DNA of 64,000 nucleotides from Desmonostoc muscorum LEGE 12446 (GTDB lineage Bacteria; Cyanobacteriota; Cyanobacteriia; Cyanobacteriales; Nostocaceae). Below, one piece after another: positions 35,511-44,242 of this stretch. The translations under genes and the position numbers were made by a program. The stretch spans positions 62,001-126,000 of the forward strand of contig NZ_JADEXS020000001.1 in NCBI RefSeq assembly GCF_015207005.2. Reading direction: 5' to 3'. How positions within the stretch are numbered: the stretch's first letter is position 1; every line of letters starts with the position of its first letter. The notes under the pieces were generated by a model. The model was not told the DNA's origin. It saw only the letters and a program-made list of their open reading frames with translations, and ran no database searches.

Positions 35511-36032
35511 TTAACCCTTAGATTTCGGCAATTGGGCGAATTTGTCTTGATAAATTTCCACTTTTATTGGGGAGTTGTCACGATAAACGAGCGATCGCTT
35601 GACTTCACCCAAGTAAACTGGTACTGAAATCCCTGGCTCTGGATGAAGAATGGTACGGGCGCGAACTGTTAACTTATCGTCTTGGAGTGTACCAGAACGA
35701 CCATAAGAATAAAGATTGCTAGCTGCTTGACGTAAAGTTGCTTCTAATTCTGTAGGAGAAATTTTGGGTGATACGGCGATCGCCGCTTGTGTTGAACCAT
35801 TGTCATAAACTAGACTGTAGCGCACTGCTCCCGGAATCACAGTGCGACTCAAGGGGACTATGGAGAGTGCAAACAAACCAGCTGTTAGCACCACCATAAA
35901 GCCAGTCGTGCCCACCAGGCGGAAGCGGATGCCCCATTTGAGAACAAAACCCAACACTGCTAAGGCAGCGAATACCAAGGTAGCTATACCCGACCATTGG
36001 GTGTACTGAAAAAAATCAGCTGTTGTGAGCAT
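35511..36032 (-). CDS. ycf51: Ycf51/DUF2518 family membrane protein
   Basis: Protein of 173 aa with two N-terminal membrane segments (about 14-33 and 41-62) and a soluble C-terminal domain containing GAVRYSLVYDNGSTQAAIAV and ARTILHPEPGISVPVYLGEV. Sequence and architecture match the Ycf51 family conserved in cyanobacteria and some plastid genomes; its function is not established. The stop codon abuts the AGTCCCC array, so the 3' untranslated region of the mRNA is a (GGGGACT) repeat. Confidence 0.83.
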   Translation of the reverse strand: MLTTADFFQYTQWSGIATLVFAALAVLGFVLKWGIRFRLVGTTGFMVVLTAGLFALSIVPLSRTVIPGAVRYSLVYDNGSTQAAIAVSPKISPTELEATLRQAASNLYSYGRSGTLQDDKLTVRARTILHPEPGISVPVYLGEVKRSLVYRDNSPIKVEIYQDKFAQLPKSKG

Positions 36033-36109
36033 AAAGTTGATTGCTGAGGCGTCTTTTTTTTGTTACCGACAACCCCATTTTACAGAGACTCGATACTTTT
36101 ATTCCTTGC

Positions 36110-37303
36110 TTATGCGATCGCCTGCAACAACATCCCTGCTTTTACAATACCTTTGACTGTGGCAATTCCTACTAATCCAGTGCGCGATATCAATTGCACC
36201 TGTGGAGAGTTAGCTTTATTGACACCCATTGCCCTAAATTCGGCACCTTCTTCTATATTTCCGATATCAACACCACCAAGCCAAATTTTTGCTCGATTAC
36301 CACTAATTTCGGTAATCACAGCATCGGCGGTGGTATTTGCTCCTTGGAGGAAAAATATAGGTTGCGTTTCATACCCACTTTGGGGCTTGACTTCCAGGAT
36401 GGGTGTTTGTTCGTAATCTTCTTCAGATAGATACTCAAGTACTTGGGCGATCGCTTTTTCTGGTGTGCTGCTATTTTGCCAGAGATAACGTGTTAGTGGG
36501 TAACTAAACGCTCCTGCATAGAAGCCATTAAATCTCGAATCGGCTGCGGTTTGTTCGGGGTTTGTGGCTGCGAGTACCACGCCTTTAGCAACTCCCGCCC
36601 GATAGCGTCGGGTAAATTCTTGAGGTGAAAGGTTGAGTTTTGATAGCCATTTTCTTTGATAGTCTTTTTCGTTTGCGGAAATTTGGACTGAGTTACCACC
36701 ACGGCGCGATCGCACTTTGTAGCTGCGCGTCGCCCCACCCGAAAAACAACTATCCAAAACGGCTGTAAAATTTTCACTTTGACAAGCTGACATCAACAAA
36801 AATAACGTGTGCCCCATGATGTCTTGCACTGTACCGCTTTTTTCGGGATAGCCAGCAGGCAAACCCGAATCCACAGGTACGAAAGTACCGTTTAATCCTA
36901 GTTCCTCAGTTATGGGATGTGGATCGTAAACCTGGGAACCATGCCCGGAATAATGAAACACTACCACATCATCGGGCTTGGCTTGTTTAATCAAATGTTC
37001 TTCAAATCCTTGGAGGATGCCAGTACGAGTTGCTTTTTCATCTGTCAAAGTTAAAATATCTGTTGGCTGAAATCCAAAGCGATATGTAAGCAAATGCCGC
37101 ATCAATTCAGTATCGTTAACACATCCCCGCAGTGCGTCTTCTCCAGGATATTTGTTAATCCCAACCAGCAATGCAAGTTTACGTGGTGTAGTTTTTGCGA
37201 GAACTTGACCAAAGCGATCGGCTTGCGTAAAGAATTGACTTAATCCAAACCCCGCAACACTCGAACCAGTAATTTGCAAAAATTGACGGCGATTGAAAGT
37301 CAT
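36110..37303 (-). CDS. Caspase-family (metacaspase-like) peptidase with Tat-like signal
   Basis: Peptidase C14 family protein, 397 aa. The N-terminus NRRQFLQITGSSVAGFG is a Tat-type signal, so the enzyme is probably exported. The catalytic dyad is present: His121 in YSGHGSQV and Cys186 in LDSCFSGGATR. The S1-pocket Asp region precedes it (CVNDTELMRHLL). A C-terminal beta-rich domain of about 90 residues (from TTADAVITEISGNRAKIWLG) follows. Family members usually cut after Arg or Lys. Role in the cell unknown. Confidence 0.9.
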   Translation of the reverse strand: MTFNRRQFLQITGSSVAGFGLSQFFTQADRFGQVLAKTTPRKLALLVGINKYPGEDALRGCVNDTELMRHLLTYRFGFQPTDILTLTDEKATRTGILQGFEEHLIKQAKPDDVVVFHYSGHGSQVYDPHPITEELGLNGTFVPVDSGLPAGYPEKSGTVQDIMGHTLFLLMSACQSENFTAVLDSCFSGGATRSYKVRSRRGGNSVQISANEKDYQRKWLSKLNLSPQEFTRRYRAGVAKGVVLAATNPEQTAADSRFNGFYAGAFSYPLTRYLWQNSSTPEKAIAQVLEYLSEEDYEQTPILEVKPQSGYETQPIFFLQGANTTADAVITEISGNRAKIWLGGVDIGNIEEGAEFRAMGVNKANSPQVQLISRTGLVGIATVKGIVKAGMLLQAIA

Positions 37304-37767
37304 ATTTATTACTTACATCCCAAAGATTTTTTCCAAATTATGGCATCTCATGTATGTAAATCGCCATATAAAAGTGTAATTTTTTACTGAATGTTTAAGA
37401 ATACAATTATCAAAACTAATGCAAAATTGTGGAAAATAATTTAATGCAGAAATTCCAATTTCATTCCTGAAAAATAAACATACAAAAGGGCATCTACAAG
37501 AGATGCCCGTCATGCAGGAAAACCCTAAAGGGCTATCCCTACACCTTCCCAACAATCAGCAACAGTGACTAATTAGGTTTTAGTCACACTCACAGTCACA
37601 GACGTGAATATAGTTATATTATTAACTTAAGGCTTTAAACGTCTCCAGTGCATACACTGAAAAAGAATTCAGAGACTTCGATTTTAAAAAATACCCAATT
37701 TGTAGCTAAAAATCTACGATTGACGCACCCTAAGAACTTGTTCATTACCCACTCCCTAATCCCCAGT
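37304..37767. other. Gap between caspase and ligase-like genes, with hairpin
   Basis: No protein gene is supported in this gap. The notable content is the stem-loop at 37488-37508 described separately. The rest is AT-rich, with palindromic CCCTAAAGGG at about 37523-37532 and remains of GACTTCGATTTT-like unique sequence. Promoters for the caspase gene should lie between 37304 and 37420. Confidence 0.45.
37480..37600 (-). ncRNA. Candidate small RNA ending in an intrinsic terminator
   Basis: On the minus strand GGGCATCT-CTTGT-AGATGCCC (37508 down to 37488) is a perfect 8-bp stem followed directly by TTTTGT, a good Rho-independent terminator. It ends no visible ORF. Upstream is another small palindrome, CCCTTTAGGG. 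An unannotated small RNA or a leader/attenuator upstream of the caspase gene would both fit; length and start are guesses. Confidence 0.4.
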
Positions 37768-39129
37768 TCAATGAGATGCAAGCTTTTCTTGTTGGTTATA
37801 ACGATGAACTACTCCACAAGTAGCAGCCAAAATTAACCATGAAAGGGCATTCAAACGAAAATCGAATAGGGTTACGTCTACGGTATTCAATAGAATCCAG
37901 CCCACAACGGCCAGAAGATAACTGAAAATTAGCAATCTATCTTCTGTATATATGTGTTTTGAATTTCGCAGTAATTGGACTCCTGTAATCAAAATCCAAC
38001 CCAGTAAGCCGCAAAATAAAAAAGTAGTGATAAAACCAGTCTCAGCAGATAACATTAAAAACAAATTGTGGGGATGACCCAACTTAATTTGCATTTGTGC
38101 TTTGTAAAGTACAGTAAAACTACGTAAACCCCAGCCCGTCCAAGGATGTTGCCAAGCCAACGACCAGGCAAACTCCCACTGAGTTTTTCGCATTAAAGCC
38201 ACTGGTCTACCTGGATACATATCATCGTTTAACCTTGCCCAAAAGAAAGCAGGAACGTACCGGCGAAAAAATTGAGCGATCGGTGAGGGAGCAAAAGCTG
38301 CCAACATAACGCTAGTGACGATACCGACGACGCCACCCACAAGAATCCGCCAACCTTGGTACAGTGCATAAGCTAAACAGGCAAAAATAGCGATCGCCCA
38401 TCCATTACGTGAATTGGTGAAAATTAAGGTGATGAAATTCGTAATCACCGCCAAGGTTAGGAAGAGGAAGGGGAGTGGGGAGTGGGGACTGGGGACTGGT
38501 GACTGGGGACTGGGGACTGAATTCTTCCCAATACCCAATCCCCCATACCCAATACCCGATCGCCATTGTTCGAGCCACAACCCAAGACTAAGGATGAAAA
38601 CTATTACTAAATAGGCAGCGAAGGTGTTGGCGTGCAAGAAAAATGAGGCGATGCGGCCTGGTGGATTTCCTCCTGGTATAATTGTCCAACTCAATACAAC
38701 CCAGATAAACTGGAACTTAAAATTCCAGCCCAAAAATAATTGTCCTAAACCGAGAGTCGCCACCGGCATCGAACCGATTACCAAAGCCCAAGACATTTGC
38801 CGCAATTGGGCAGTTGTTTGAATCAGGGTGCTGAAGGCGGCGAAAACTAAAAAGAATGGTAAAAAATTAAATAAGCCGAGGAAAGCTTCTGTCTTGTTCT
38901 GGGCAAACCCAGCACTAACAATCAGCAACAGACTCAAAAGGGCAAATCCCCAGTTGAGAGGGCGGCGGCTAATTTGGTGGTTTTGTTTCATCCAAGTGAA
39001 TAATGATACAAAACCTATAGTCACAGCCCCGACTAAAGGACTCAACGGGAAGATTAACAGTGCCAATAAAGAGTAGTTCCAACGGGAGTTGAAATGGTAA
39101 AAACCTTTGTTCAAGCTGGCTCCCAACAT
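37768..39129 (-). CDS. O-antigen ligase family protein with in-frame heptamer insertion
   Basis: Polytopic membrane protein of 453 aa with about eleven hydrophobic segments and the family-like C-terminal motif GHPHNLFLMLSAETGFITTF. Between two membrane segments (residues about 190-223) the protein carries GIGYGGLGIGKNSVPSPQSP and more P/S-rich sequence, encoded by the GGGGACTGGGGACT repeat at about 38468-38560. The frame stays open, so the repeat has been tolerated as a loop insertion. Its start overlaps the end of the YaaW-like gene by 19 nt, implying co-transcription. Likely role: glycan polymerisation or transfer. Confidence 0.85.
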   Translation of the reverse strand: MLGASLNKGFYHFNSRWNYSLLALLIFPLSPLVGAVTIGFVSLFTWMKQNHQISRRPLNWGFALLSLLLIVSAGFAQNKTEAFLGLFNFLPFFLVFAAFSTLIQTTAQLRQMSWALVIGSMPVATLGLGQLFLGWNFKFQFIWVVLSWTIIPGGNPPGRIASFFLHANTFAAYLVIVFILSLGLWLEQWRSGIGYGGLGIGKNSVPSPQSPVPSPHSPLPFLFLTLAVITNFITLIFTNSRNGWAIAIFACLAYALYQGWRILVGGVVGIVTSVMLAAFAPSPIAQFFRRYVPAFFWARLNDDMYPGRPVALMRKTQWEFAWSLAWQHPWTGWGLRSFTVLYKAQMQIKLGHPHNLFLMLSAETGFITTFLFCGLLGWILITGVQLLRNSKHIYTEDRLLIFSYLLAVVGWILLNTVDVTLFDFRLNALSWLILAATCGVVHRYNQQEKLASH

Positions 39130-39953
39130 TCAGCACGAGTGAGACGAATTTGAGCTAAGGCGAAGATGGTAGGAATGATGCGACCATAGTTAGTAGCGAT
39201 CGCTCTCCACCCTAAGTCCGCAAAAAACCAAGCCCACATCATCGGCCCAATCACGGTAAATATACTACGGACTGCTCCATAACGAGCTGCACTCACAGTC
39301 ATACCCCGTCTGGCCATTTGCATAGTTACATAGCTTTGAAATTGGGTTGTAGCAGCTTCAGCACCTGTAATCGCCGCCTGTTTAGCTACTTCGTAGGTAG
39401 CAAGATGTATGGCAAATTGACGAGCAATTTGCTTCAGTACAAGTGGCTGGAGCATGGAAGTCACAACTAATGCACTACCGCCTTTAAAAAGTAACCCCAA
39501 GGGATCGCGTTGCAACAAAAGTGGTAAAGGTTCTTTTAGTTCTGATTTGACAAGGTGATGCTGCACCCGTAGAGTCAATTTTTGCTTTTCCTGTTCCGGC
39601 AATTTTTTCCACACCTGTCCTAGTAGATGCAAAAATACTTCTGCTTCTAAATCAACGGTTGTCAACTGATTAGAATAAGGAATTTTTAGATACTTACATA
39701 CTTGAACGAGTGCTTGTCGGTAAGTTACTTGGTCTGTGCGTCCCCGCAATACCGTCATCCCATCTGCCGCTAAAAAGCGGAAGCGACCTTCTAGTGCGTC
39801 TAGCCAAGCTTTGCGGTCTTGGCTTTGCACTTCGATGGGTTCGGGTGTATGAACGTAGTCTAGGGGATTGAACTTACGACTAAATAAAATTGCCGTCAAG
39901 TCTTGTAATTCTTCTTCGGTCGCTAACTCCAGCGCCGCCCTCATCTCATCCAA
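39111..39953 (-). CDS. YaaW-family protein of unknown function
   Basis: Protein of 280 aa. The region LEAEVFLHLLGQVWKKLPEQ resembles the YaaW family, and the C-terminal third has hydrophobic, glycine-poor helices (GGSALVVTSMLQPLV, GPMMWAWFFADLGW). N-terminal residues EMRAALELATEEELQDLTAI are a short helical element seen in related cyanobacterial proteins. No catalytic motif is visible. It overlaps the downstream ligase-like gene by 19 nt. Family assignment is from motif memory and moderate. Confidence 0.6.
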   Translation of the reverse strand: MDEMRAALELATEEELQDLTAILFSRKFNPLDYVHTPEPIEVQSQDRKAWLDALEGRFRFLAADGMTVLRGRTDQVTYRQALVQVCKYLKIPYSNQLTTVDLEAEVFLHLLGQVWKKLPEQEKQKLTLRVQHHLVKSELKEPLPLLLQRDPLGLLFKGGSALVVTSMLQPLVLKQIARQFAIHLATYEVAKQAAITGAEAATTQFQSYVTMQMARRGMTVSAARYGAVRSIFTVIGPMMWAWFFADLGWRAIATNYGRIIPTIFALAQIRLTRAECWEPA

Positions 39954-41011
39954 TTTCCCTTCCTCCCTTCCGTGCAGCTTTTCTGTACCTTATTCTACTA
40001 TTAGCTTTCAGCAGTCATTAGTATTGACTTCCCTAACTTGCCGTTATTTGCAGTGATGTAGGCTTGCTGCATGAGCAGTAGTGACTTATGTGCGGGGATT
40101 TCTCCGTACTAGGTTAGTCCTTCGTGTTTGCAATTATTCCCACTAAATAGCACGTATTTATTTGAGTTTACCAGCTTAAAACCTGCAAGCGTGGTTTTCA
40201 TCGATAGCATATAGCAGTTTGCAATTGCGTGGAGTAGGGGCACAACATGTTGTGCCCCTACCGTGTATCTCATTCAAATGAAAATCGCTATAAATGCACA
40301 TGTAAATCAAGCTAGACATTAATGTAATCGATAAATTACATACCGTTGTGACAAAAATAACCTTTTAGCCAATCTCTATTCCCATAGAGACGCGATCAAT
40401 CGCGTCTCTACCTACTGCCTATTTTCAAGACAGTCCGTCTACCTCAGATAATGTGAACTTTTTAAAAGTTTTTACTCAATCATTTCATCTGTCGCTAGAC
40501 TGATTTGACGGTCTAGTAAGTTATTATTTTTCTGACTTCCTAAATCAATGTGCAACAAATAATTTTTCTCTATGAAACAGAAACTTTTGTCGCAAACTCA
40601 AAAGTGATCTTAGTTACCAACAAGGTTTAATTTCACTAAAAATTTCTGACTAACGCAAGTTGTGTGATTGCTGTTAATCTTGATCCCCGAAAGATTATGC
40701 TGCGTTTTATGTAGATTTCTGCCAAAAAGGCAGGAATTTGAAATAATAAGTATTATAAATATAAAATGTCGGCAGTCTATCAGTTTAGTCAGTGCGGTTT
40801 TAATCAGTCATACTGTAAAACAGTATAAACTTTAACTAAAATCAGCACAACAAAATGTTTGATATTCTACCCTAATAAAAGGCTAGTTTTAGGGACTATT
40901 GCATCTATCAGTTGAATTACTTTTAACTGATTATCATCACAACATTGCCATCTAAAAAAGTTGTTTACTTCACTAATCATTGACTGGATTAAAAAAGGAG
41001 TTTAAAAAATT
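39954..41011. other. About 1 kb intergenic with three hairpins, no gene
   Basis: Contents: a perfect 28-bp hairpin of the GGGGCAC family at 40234-40261; a perfect inverted repeat TAGAGACGCGAT-CA-ATCGCGTCTCTA at 40385-40410; and a small CTGCC-A5-GGCAG stem at 40719-40733. The last 270 bp before 41012 are AT-rich and likely carry the promoter of the ComFB-like gene. No ORF with coding character was found. Confidence 0.55.
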
Positions 41012-41389
41012 ATGAAAACTGTAGTTAATTTAACTCAGCAATCAGTAATAGGAGAGATTGAAAGCGTTTTGGATACATATCCATACCATCCATATCAACA
41101 AGCTTTTGCGATTCCTGACTTACGCCAAGAGCTAATTGCTTTCGTCCTCAACCGCATTCCCTCTTTTTATAGCGTCATATCTGACAGACATATTTCCCTA
41201 GCCAAGGCGGAACAAGAAAGTTTGCTAAATTATCAGTTGCCTCGTAAACCTTTAGAGCAGCAACTACATTTACAAAATTTGATTCACCAAGGTATTTGTT
41301 CAATCGTTCAAGAAAAGTCAGATTGGATTAGCCATCACCTTTGTGAAACAGTTCAACCCGGTTGTGAACCCTCTCACTGGTTTGGTTAA
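41012..41389 (+). CDS. Small ComFB-like protein
   Basis: Soluble protein of 125 aa. The segment LRQELIAFVLNRIPSFYSVI resembles the core helix and loop of the ComFB (late competence) family, some cyanobacterial members of which bind cyclic dinucleotides. The CxxC zinc motif of classical ComFB is absent. AAAAAGGAG about 12 nt before ATG 41012 supports the start. A 46-bp palindrome follows the stop by about 40 bp. The function is not established, and the family call is tentative. Confidence 0.5.
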   Translation: MKTVVNLTQQSVIGEIESVLDTYPYHPYQQAFAIPDLRQELIAFVLNRIPSFYSVISDRHISLAKAEQESLLNYQLPRKPLEQQLHLQNLIHQGICSIVQEKSDWISHHLCETVQPGCEPSHWFG

Positions 41390-41426
41390 CGAGTCGCAAA
41401 AGTCCCCACCTTTTCACGAAAATCTT

Positions 41427-41472
41427 GATACCTCGGTAGGTTAGCACAGCTGTGCTAATCTACCGAGGTATC
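41427..41472. repeat. 46-bp near-perfect palindrome
   Basis: Two 23-nt arms meet without a loop: GATACCTCGGTAGGTTAGCA plus CAG on the left, with its complement on the right, broken by a single G-T mismatch. It could act as a terminator for the ComFB-like gene or be a dispersed palindromic element. No T-tract follows. Confidence 0.85.
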
Positions 41473-41508
41473 TGTATCAACTTTCAAGTGAAATGGGATC
41501 GCGACTCG

Positions 41509-41636
41509 TAAGGGAACTCCAAAAAATAAATTATTCCAATTTCTGGACTCAACGGGACTGTTCTTTCCCCCTGCCCCCTGCCCCCTGCCCCCTGCCTTCA
41601 CAGTGATGGAATATTTTTTTAGTTGGAAGTCCCTAA
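41509..41636. mobile_element. MITE-like element C, first copy
   Basis: The left end AAGGGAACTCCAAAAAATAA is inverted at the right end as TATTTTTTTAGTTGGAAGTC then CCTA. The inside holds CCCCCTG heptamers (41574-41596). A relative with the same ends lies at 54014-54102. No ORF is present. Confidence 0.65.
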
Positions 41637-41743
41637 CTTTCCTCTAGTAATTTTTTTAGTGAATTTTTTCATCAAAGATTCAGTATATTGCTCTTGAAGT
41701 GTAAAATTTGACAATTAATATATTCAAAGGGCATTGCCAGAAC

Positions 41744-42586
41744 ATGAGAAAAATAACTGCTGTGACGCTGGTAAGTATAACTATGACTGTTGGGATGGAA
41801 GCATTAACACCTAAAGTCAGTAATGCCCAATTATTTTATCCACCAGCGAGCGATCGCCATTCAATAATGGTAATGGGTCAAGGGGTAGTAAAAGCCCCAG
41901 CAGATACAGCGGATATTGAATTAGTATTCAGTAGTAAAGATGGCAATGATGAGTTAGAAGCGCAACCATCAACGCTATCGCAAGTCCGCCGCAAAACTTT
42001 ACCAACTCTACTTTTAAATGACAAAACACCAATAGGACAAATTCCACCTCTACCGGCTTTAGTAAGCAAAAACACCCTGACTAAAGCAAGTCTCCAGCCG
42101 ATAGTTGATAGCATAGTTGCTAGTGGAATTAGTTCTGATAAAATTCAAGTGCAAGTTAACACTAATTCCAGTGAAAATAATGCCAAAATATTGGTGAGAG
42201 TGGAAAAACCAACCCGCGATCGCATTCAGGAAATTGTTGGTAAAGCCAACACAGCGACGAGCAAACTCGAAAACTTGACTATCAAGAGTGTGGGTGTGGA
42301 ATACGCAGTCAATGATTGTCAAGCTTTGCAGAGTTCAGTTTATCAATCAGCAATGAAAGACGCTCAAAGTCGCGCTCAAGCTTTAGCGACTGCTATGGGT
42401 GCGAAACTTGGCACTCCTTCTGTAGCCGAGCCATTTTATACATTATTCTATCCTTCATGTAATTCCAAAGCTGGAGTTTCTTTACCTTCTTTTGCTAGTT
42501 TTTTATTAACACCAACTTACGATCCAGATACCCCGGCGGAAGTAGAGATGAAAAAGGATATTTTTGTGACATATACAACTAAATAA
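41744..42586 (+). CDS. Exported SIMPL-domain (DUF541) protein
   Basis: Protein of 280 aa from ATG 41744 (MRKITAVTL); the frame is open from 41708 but that start lacks support. A signal peptide is present with cleavage near VSNAQ. The mature part has IMVMGQGVVKAPADTADIEL at its start, a central TRDRIQEIVGKANTATSKL and the SIMPL-family helix QSAMKDAQSRAQALATAMGA, followed by a C-terminal strand ending DIFVTYTTK. SIMPL proteins are periplasmic or outer-membrane proteins of unclear role, sometimes linked to oxidative stress. Stand-alone gene. Confidence 0.83.
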   Translation: MRKITAVTLVSITMTVGMEALTPKVSNAQLFYPPASDRHSIMVMGQGVVKAPADTADIELVFSSKDGNDELEAQPSTLSQVRRKTLPTLLLNDKTPIGQIPPLPALVSKNTLTKASLQPIVDSIVASGISSDKIQVQVNTNSSENNAKILVRVEKPTRDRIQEIVGKANTATSKLENLTIKSVGVEYAVNDCQALQSSVYQSAMKDAQSRAQALATAMGAKLGTPSVAEPFYTLFYPSCNSKAGVSLPSFASFLLTPTYDPDTPAEVEMKKDIFVTYTTK

Positions 42587-42711
42587 GTATTTGTATTCGG
42601 TGCGATCGCACTTAAATTAGCCTGAAATGGGAAAGTGCGATCGTTTAAGTGTAAAAGCGACTGGGGATTAGGGTTTAGGGATTGGGTGTCAAATCAATAC
42701 TGCTCGGATAA

Positions 42712-42801
42712 GCAGGGGAGGCAGGGGAGGCAGGGGAAGCAGGGGAGGCAGGGGAGGCAGGGGAGGCAGGGGAAGCAGGGGAAGCAGGGGAGGCAGGGGA
42801 G
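42712..42801. repeat. Ten copies of a 9-bp GCAGGGGAG/A repeat
   Basis: Units start at 42712 and every 9 bp to 42793 and vary only at the last base or bases (GAG or GAA). Both strands read as open tripeptide repeats (RQG forward, PAS reverse), producing false ORFs. This is part of the 493-bp gap between the SIMPL gene and the ABC-2 permease. Confidence 0.95.
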
Positions 42802-42950
42802 GCAAAACTCAACGCCAGCCTCCATTTCTCCCCGGCTATTGAACAGCTTGCCTCAACCAAGAAATTCCAAAACCTACCCAGTATTGGGTGTCAAATCGAA
42901 AAATTATCGTGGTTGCTCATTACCCACCACCAAATTTTAAAAAACTTTTT

Positions 42951-43079
42951 CCCAGTCCCCATTCCCCATTCCCCATTCCCCATTCCCCATTCCCCAGTCC
43001 CCATTCCCCATTCCCCATTCCCCAGTCCCCATTCCCCATTCCCCAGTCCCCATTCCCCATTCCCCAGTCCCCATTCCCC
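42951..43079. repeat. About 18 mixed CCCCATT/CCCCAGT heptamers
   Basis: The array alternates CCCCATT and CCCCAGT units and ends directly at the stop codon of the minus-strand permease (43080), the same arrangement as the AGTCCCC array at the Ycf51 stop. No coding sequence is present. Confidence 0.93.
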
Positions 43080-44201
43080 CTAATTCATTTGATTGCGAAA
43101 CTGATTAATACTGATACTCAGTAGAACAACTGCAAAAGCAATGAGTGCCAAAACATTAACCCACAGCACATCTAAACCGACACCTTTAAGTAAAATACCT
43201 CTAACAATAGTGATGTAATGACGTAAGGGATTGAGTAAAGATATTATTTGAAAAAAGGAAGGCATGGCTTCAATGGGTGCAATTGCTCCAGAAGTTTGCA
43301 CCATTGGCATATTAATAAAAAATGACATGAGTACAACCTGTTGTTGCGATCGTGAAATTGTTGCTAACATCATTCCTAAACTAATTCCTACAAATAAATA
43401 TATACCAGATAGCCCAAAAAACAGTAGTGCATTTCCCATAAAAGGTAGATCAAAGACCAATTTTCCTAAAGTCAAAGCCAGCAAAACATCTCCCATTAGC
43501 AAGAACACTAATGGTAAAATTTTCGAGAGTAAAATTTCCCAACTTGTCGCTGGAGTCATGAGCAATTGTTCTAAAGTTCCCGTATCTTTTTCGCGTACAA
43601 CTATGACTGCTGAAATAAGTGTGCTAATCAGCGTTAGTACTACGCCCATGACTCCAGGTACAAAAAACCAGCTACTCGTTAGCCCAGGATTGTAGAGAAA
43701 CACCACTTGGGTTGACACTGGTAAATTAACTTGGGTATCTGCCAAGCGAATATTATACTGTTGGACAATCTGGGTTATGTAGCTTCTAGCAATACCTGCT
43801 GTATTTGCATCTACTCCGTCAATAAATACCTGAATTTCAGCTTTTCGGTTTGCCAGTTTTTTCGGAAAATCTGGTGGTATTATTATACCCAAATTTAACT
43901 TGCCTTCTTCTACTTGACTAGTTAACTCCTTCTCATTTATTGATACAGATTCCAGGATAAAAATCTGATTCGAGGTTATTGCCGTTATTAGCTCTCGACT
44001 CGCTGCTATATTGGCATAGTCAATCACCCCTAATTTCAAATTATGTACATTAGGATTAAGTGCAAATCCATAAATCAATAATTGGAATATTGGTGGTACT
44101 ATTAATAAAACAATTAATTGTTTATCTCGTAAAATCTGATTGATCTCTTTGCGAACTAATGCCCAAAATAAATTATCAAATAGTCTGAGAATAAATTTCA
44201 T
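43080..44201 (-). CDS. ABC-2 type permease (YbhR-like), second of pair
   Basis: Membrane subunit of an ABC-2 exporter, 373 aa. There is one N-terminal membrane segment, a periplasmic domain of about 140 residues, and five C-terminal segments. Family motifs include VVREKDTGTLEQLLMTPATS and the C-terminal PMVQTSGAIAPIEAMPSFFQ followed by NPLRHYITIVRGILLKG. It is last in a four-gene operon (membrane fusion, ATPase, permease, permease). Known relatives export drugs or other hydrophobic compounds; the substrate here is unknown. Confidence 0.9.
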   Translation of the reverse strand: MKFILRLFDNLFWALVRKEINQILRDKQLIVLLIVPPIFQLLIYGFALNPNVHNLKLGVIDYANIAASRELITAITSNQIFILESVSINEKELTSQVEEGKLNLGIIIPPDFPKKLANRKAEIQVFIDGVDANTAGIARSYITQIVQQYNIRLADTQVNLPVSTQVVFLYNPGLTSSWFFVPGVMGVVLTLISTLISAVIVVREKDTGTLEQLLMTPATSWEILLSKILPLVFLLMGDVLLALTLGKLVFDLPFMGNALLFFGLSGIYLFVGISLGMMLATISRSQQQVVLMSFFINMPMVQTSGAIAPIEAMPSFFQIISLLNPLRHYITIVRGILLKGVGLDVLWVNVLALIAFAVVLLSISINQFRNQMN

Positions 44202-44242
44202 TTTATTTGTTGTAGTGTAAATTATAAAAGATATAAAACAAT

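Noticed and set aside
35260..35627. Frames reading PSPQSPV repeats
   Set aside because: They arise from the AGTCCCC heptamer array, which is open in several frames, and overlap the end of Ycf51.
42635..43124. Frames reading RQGRQG and SPFPIPH repeats
   Set aside because: They are translations of the 9-bp and 7-bp noncoding repeat arrays.
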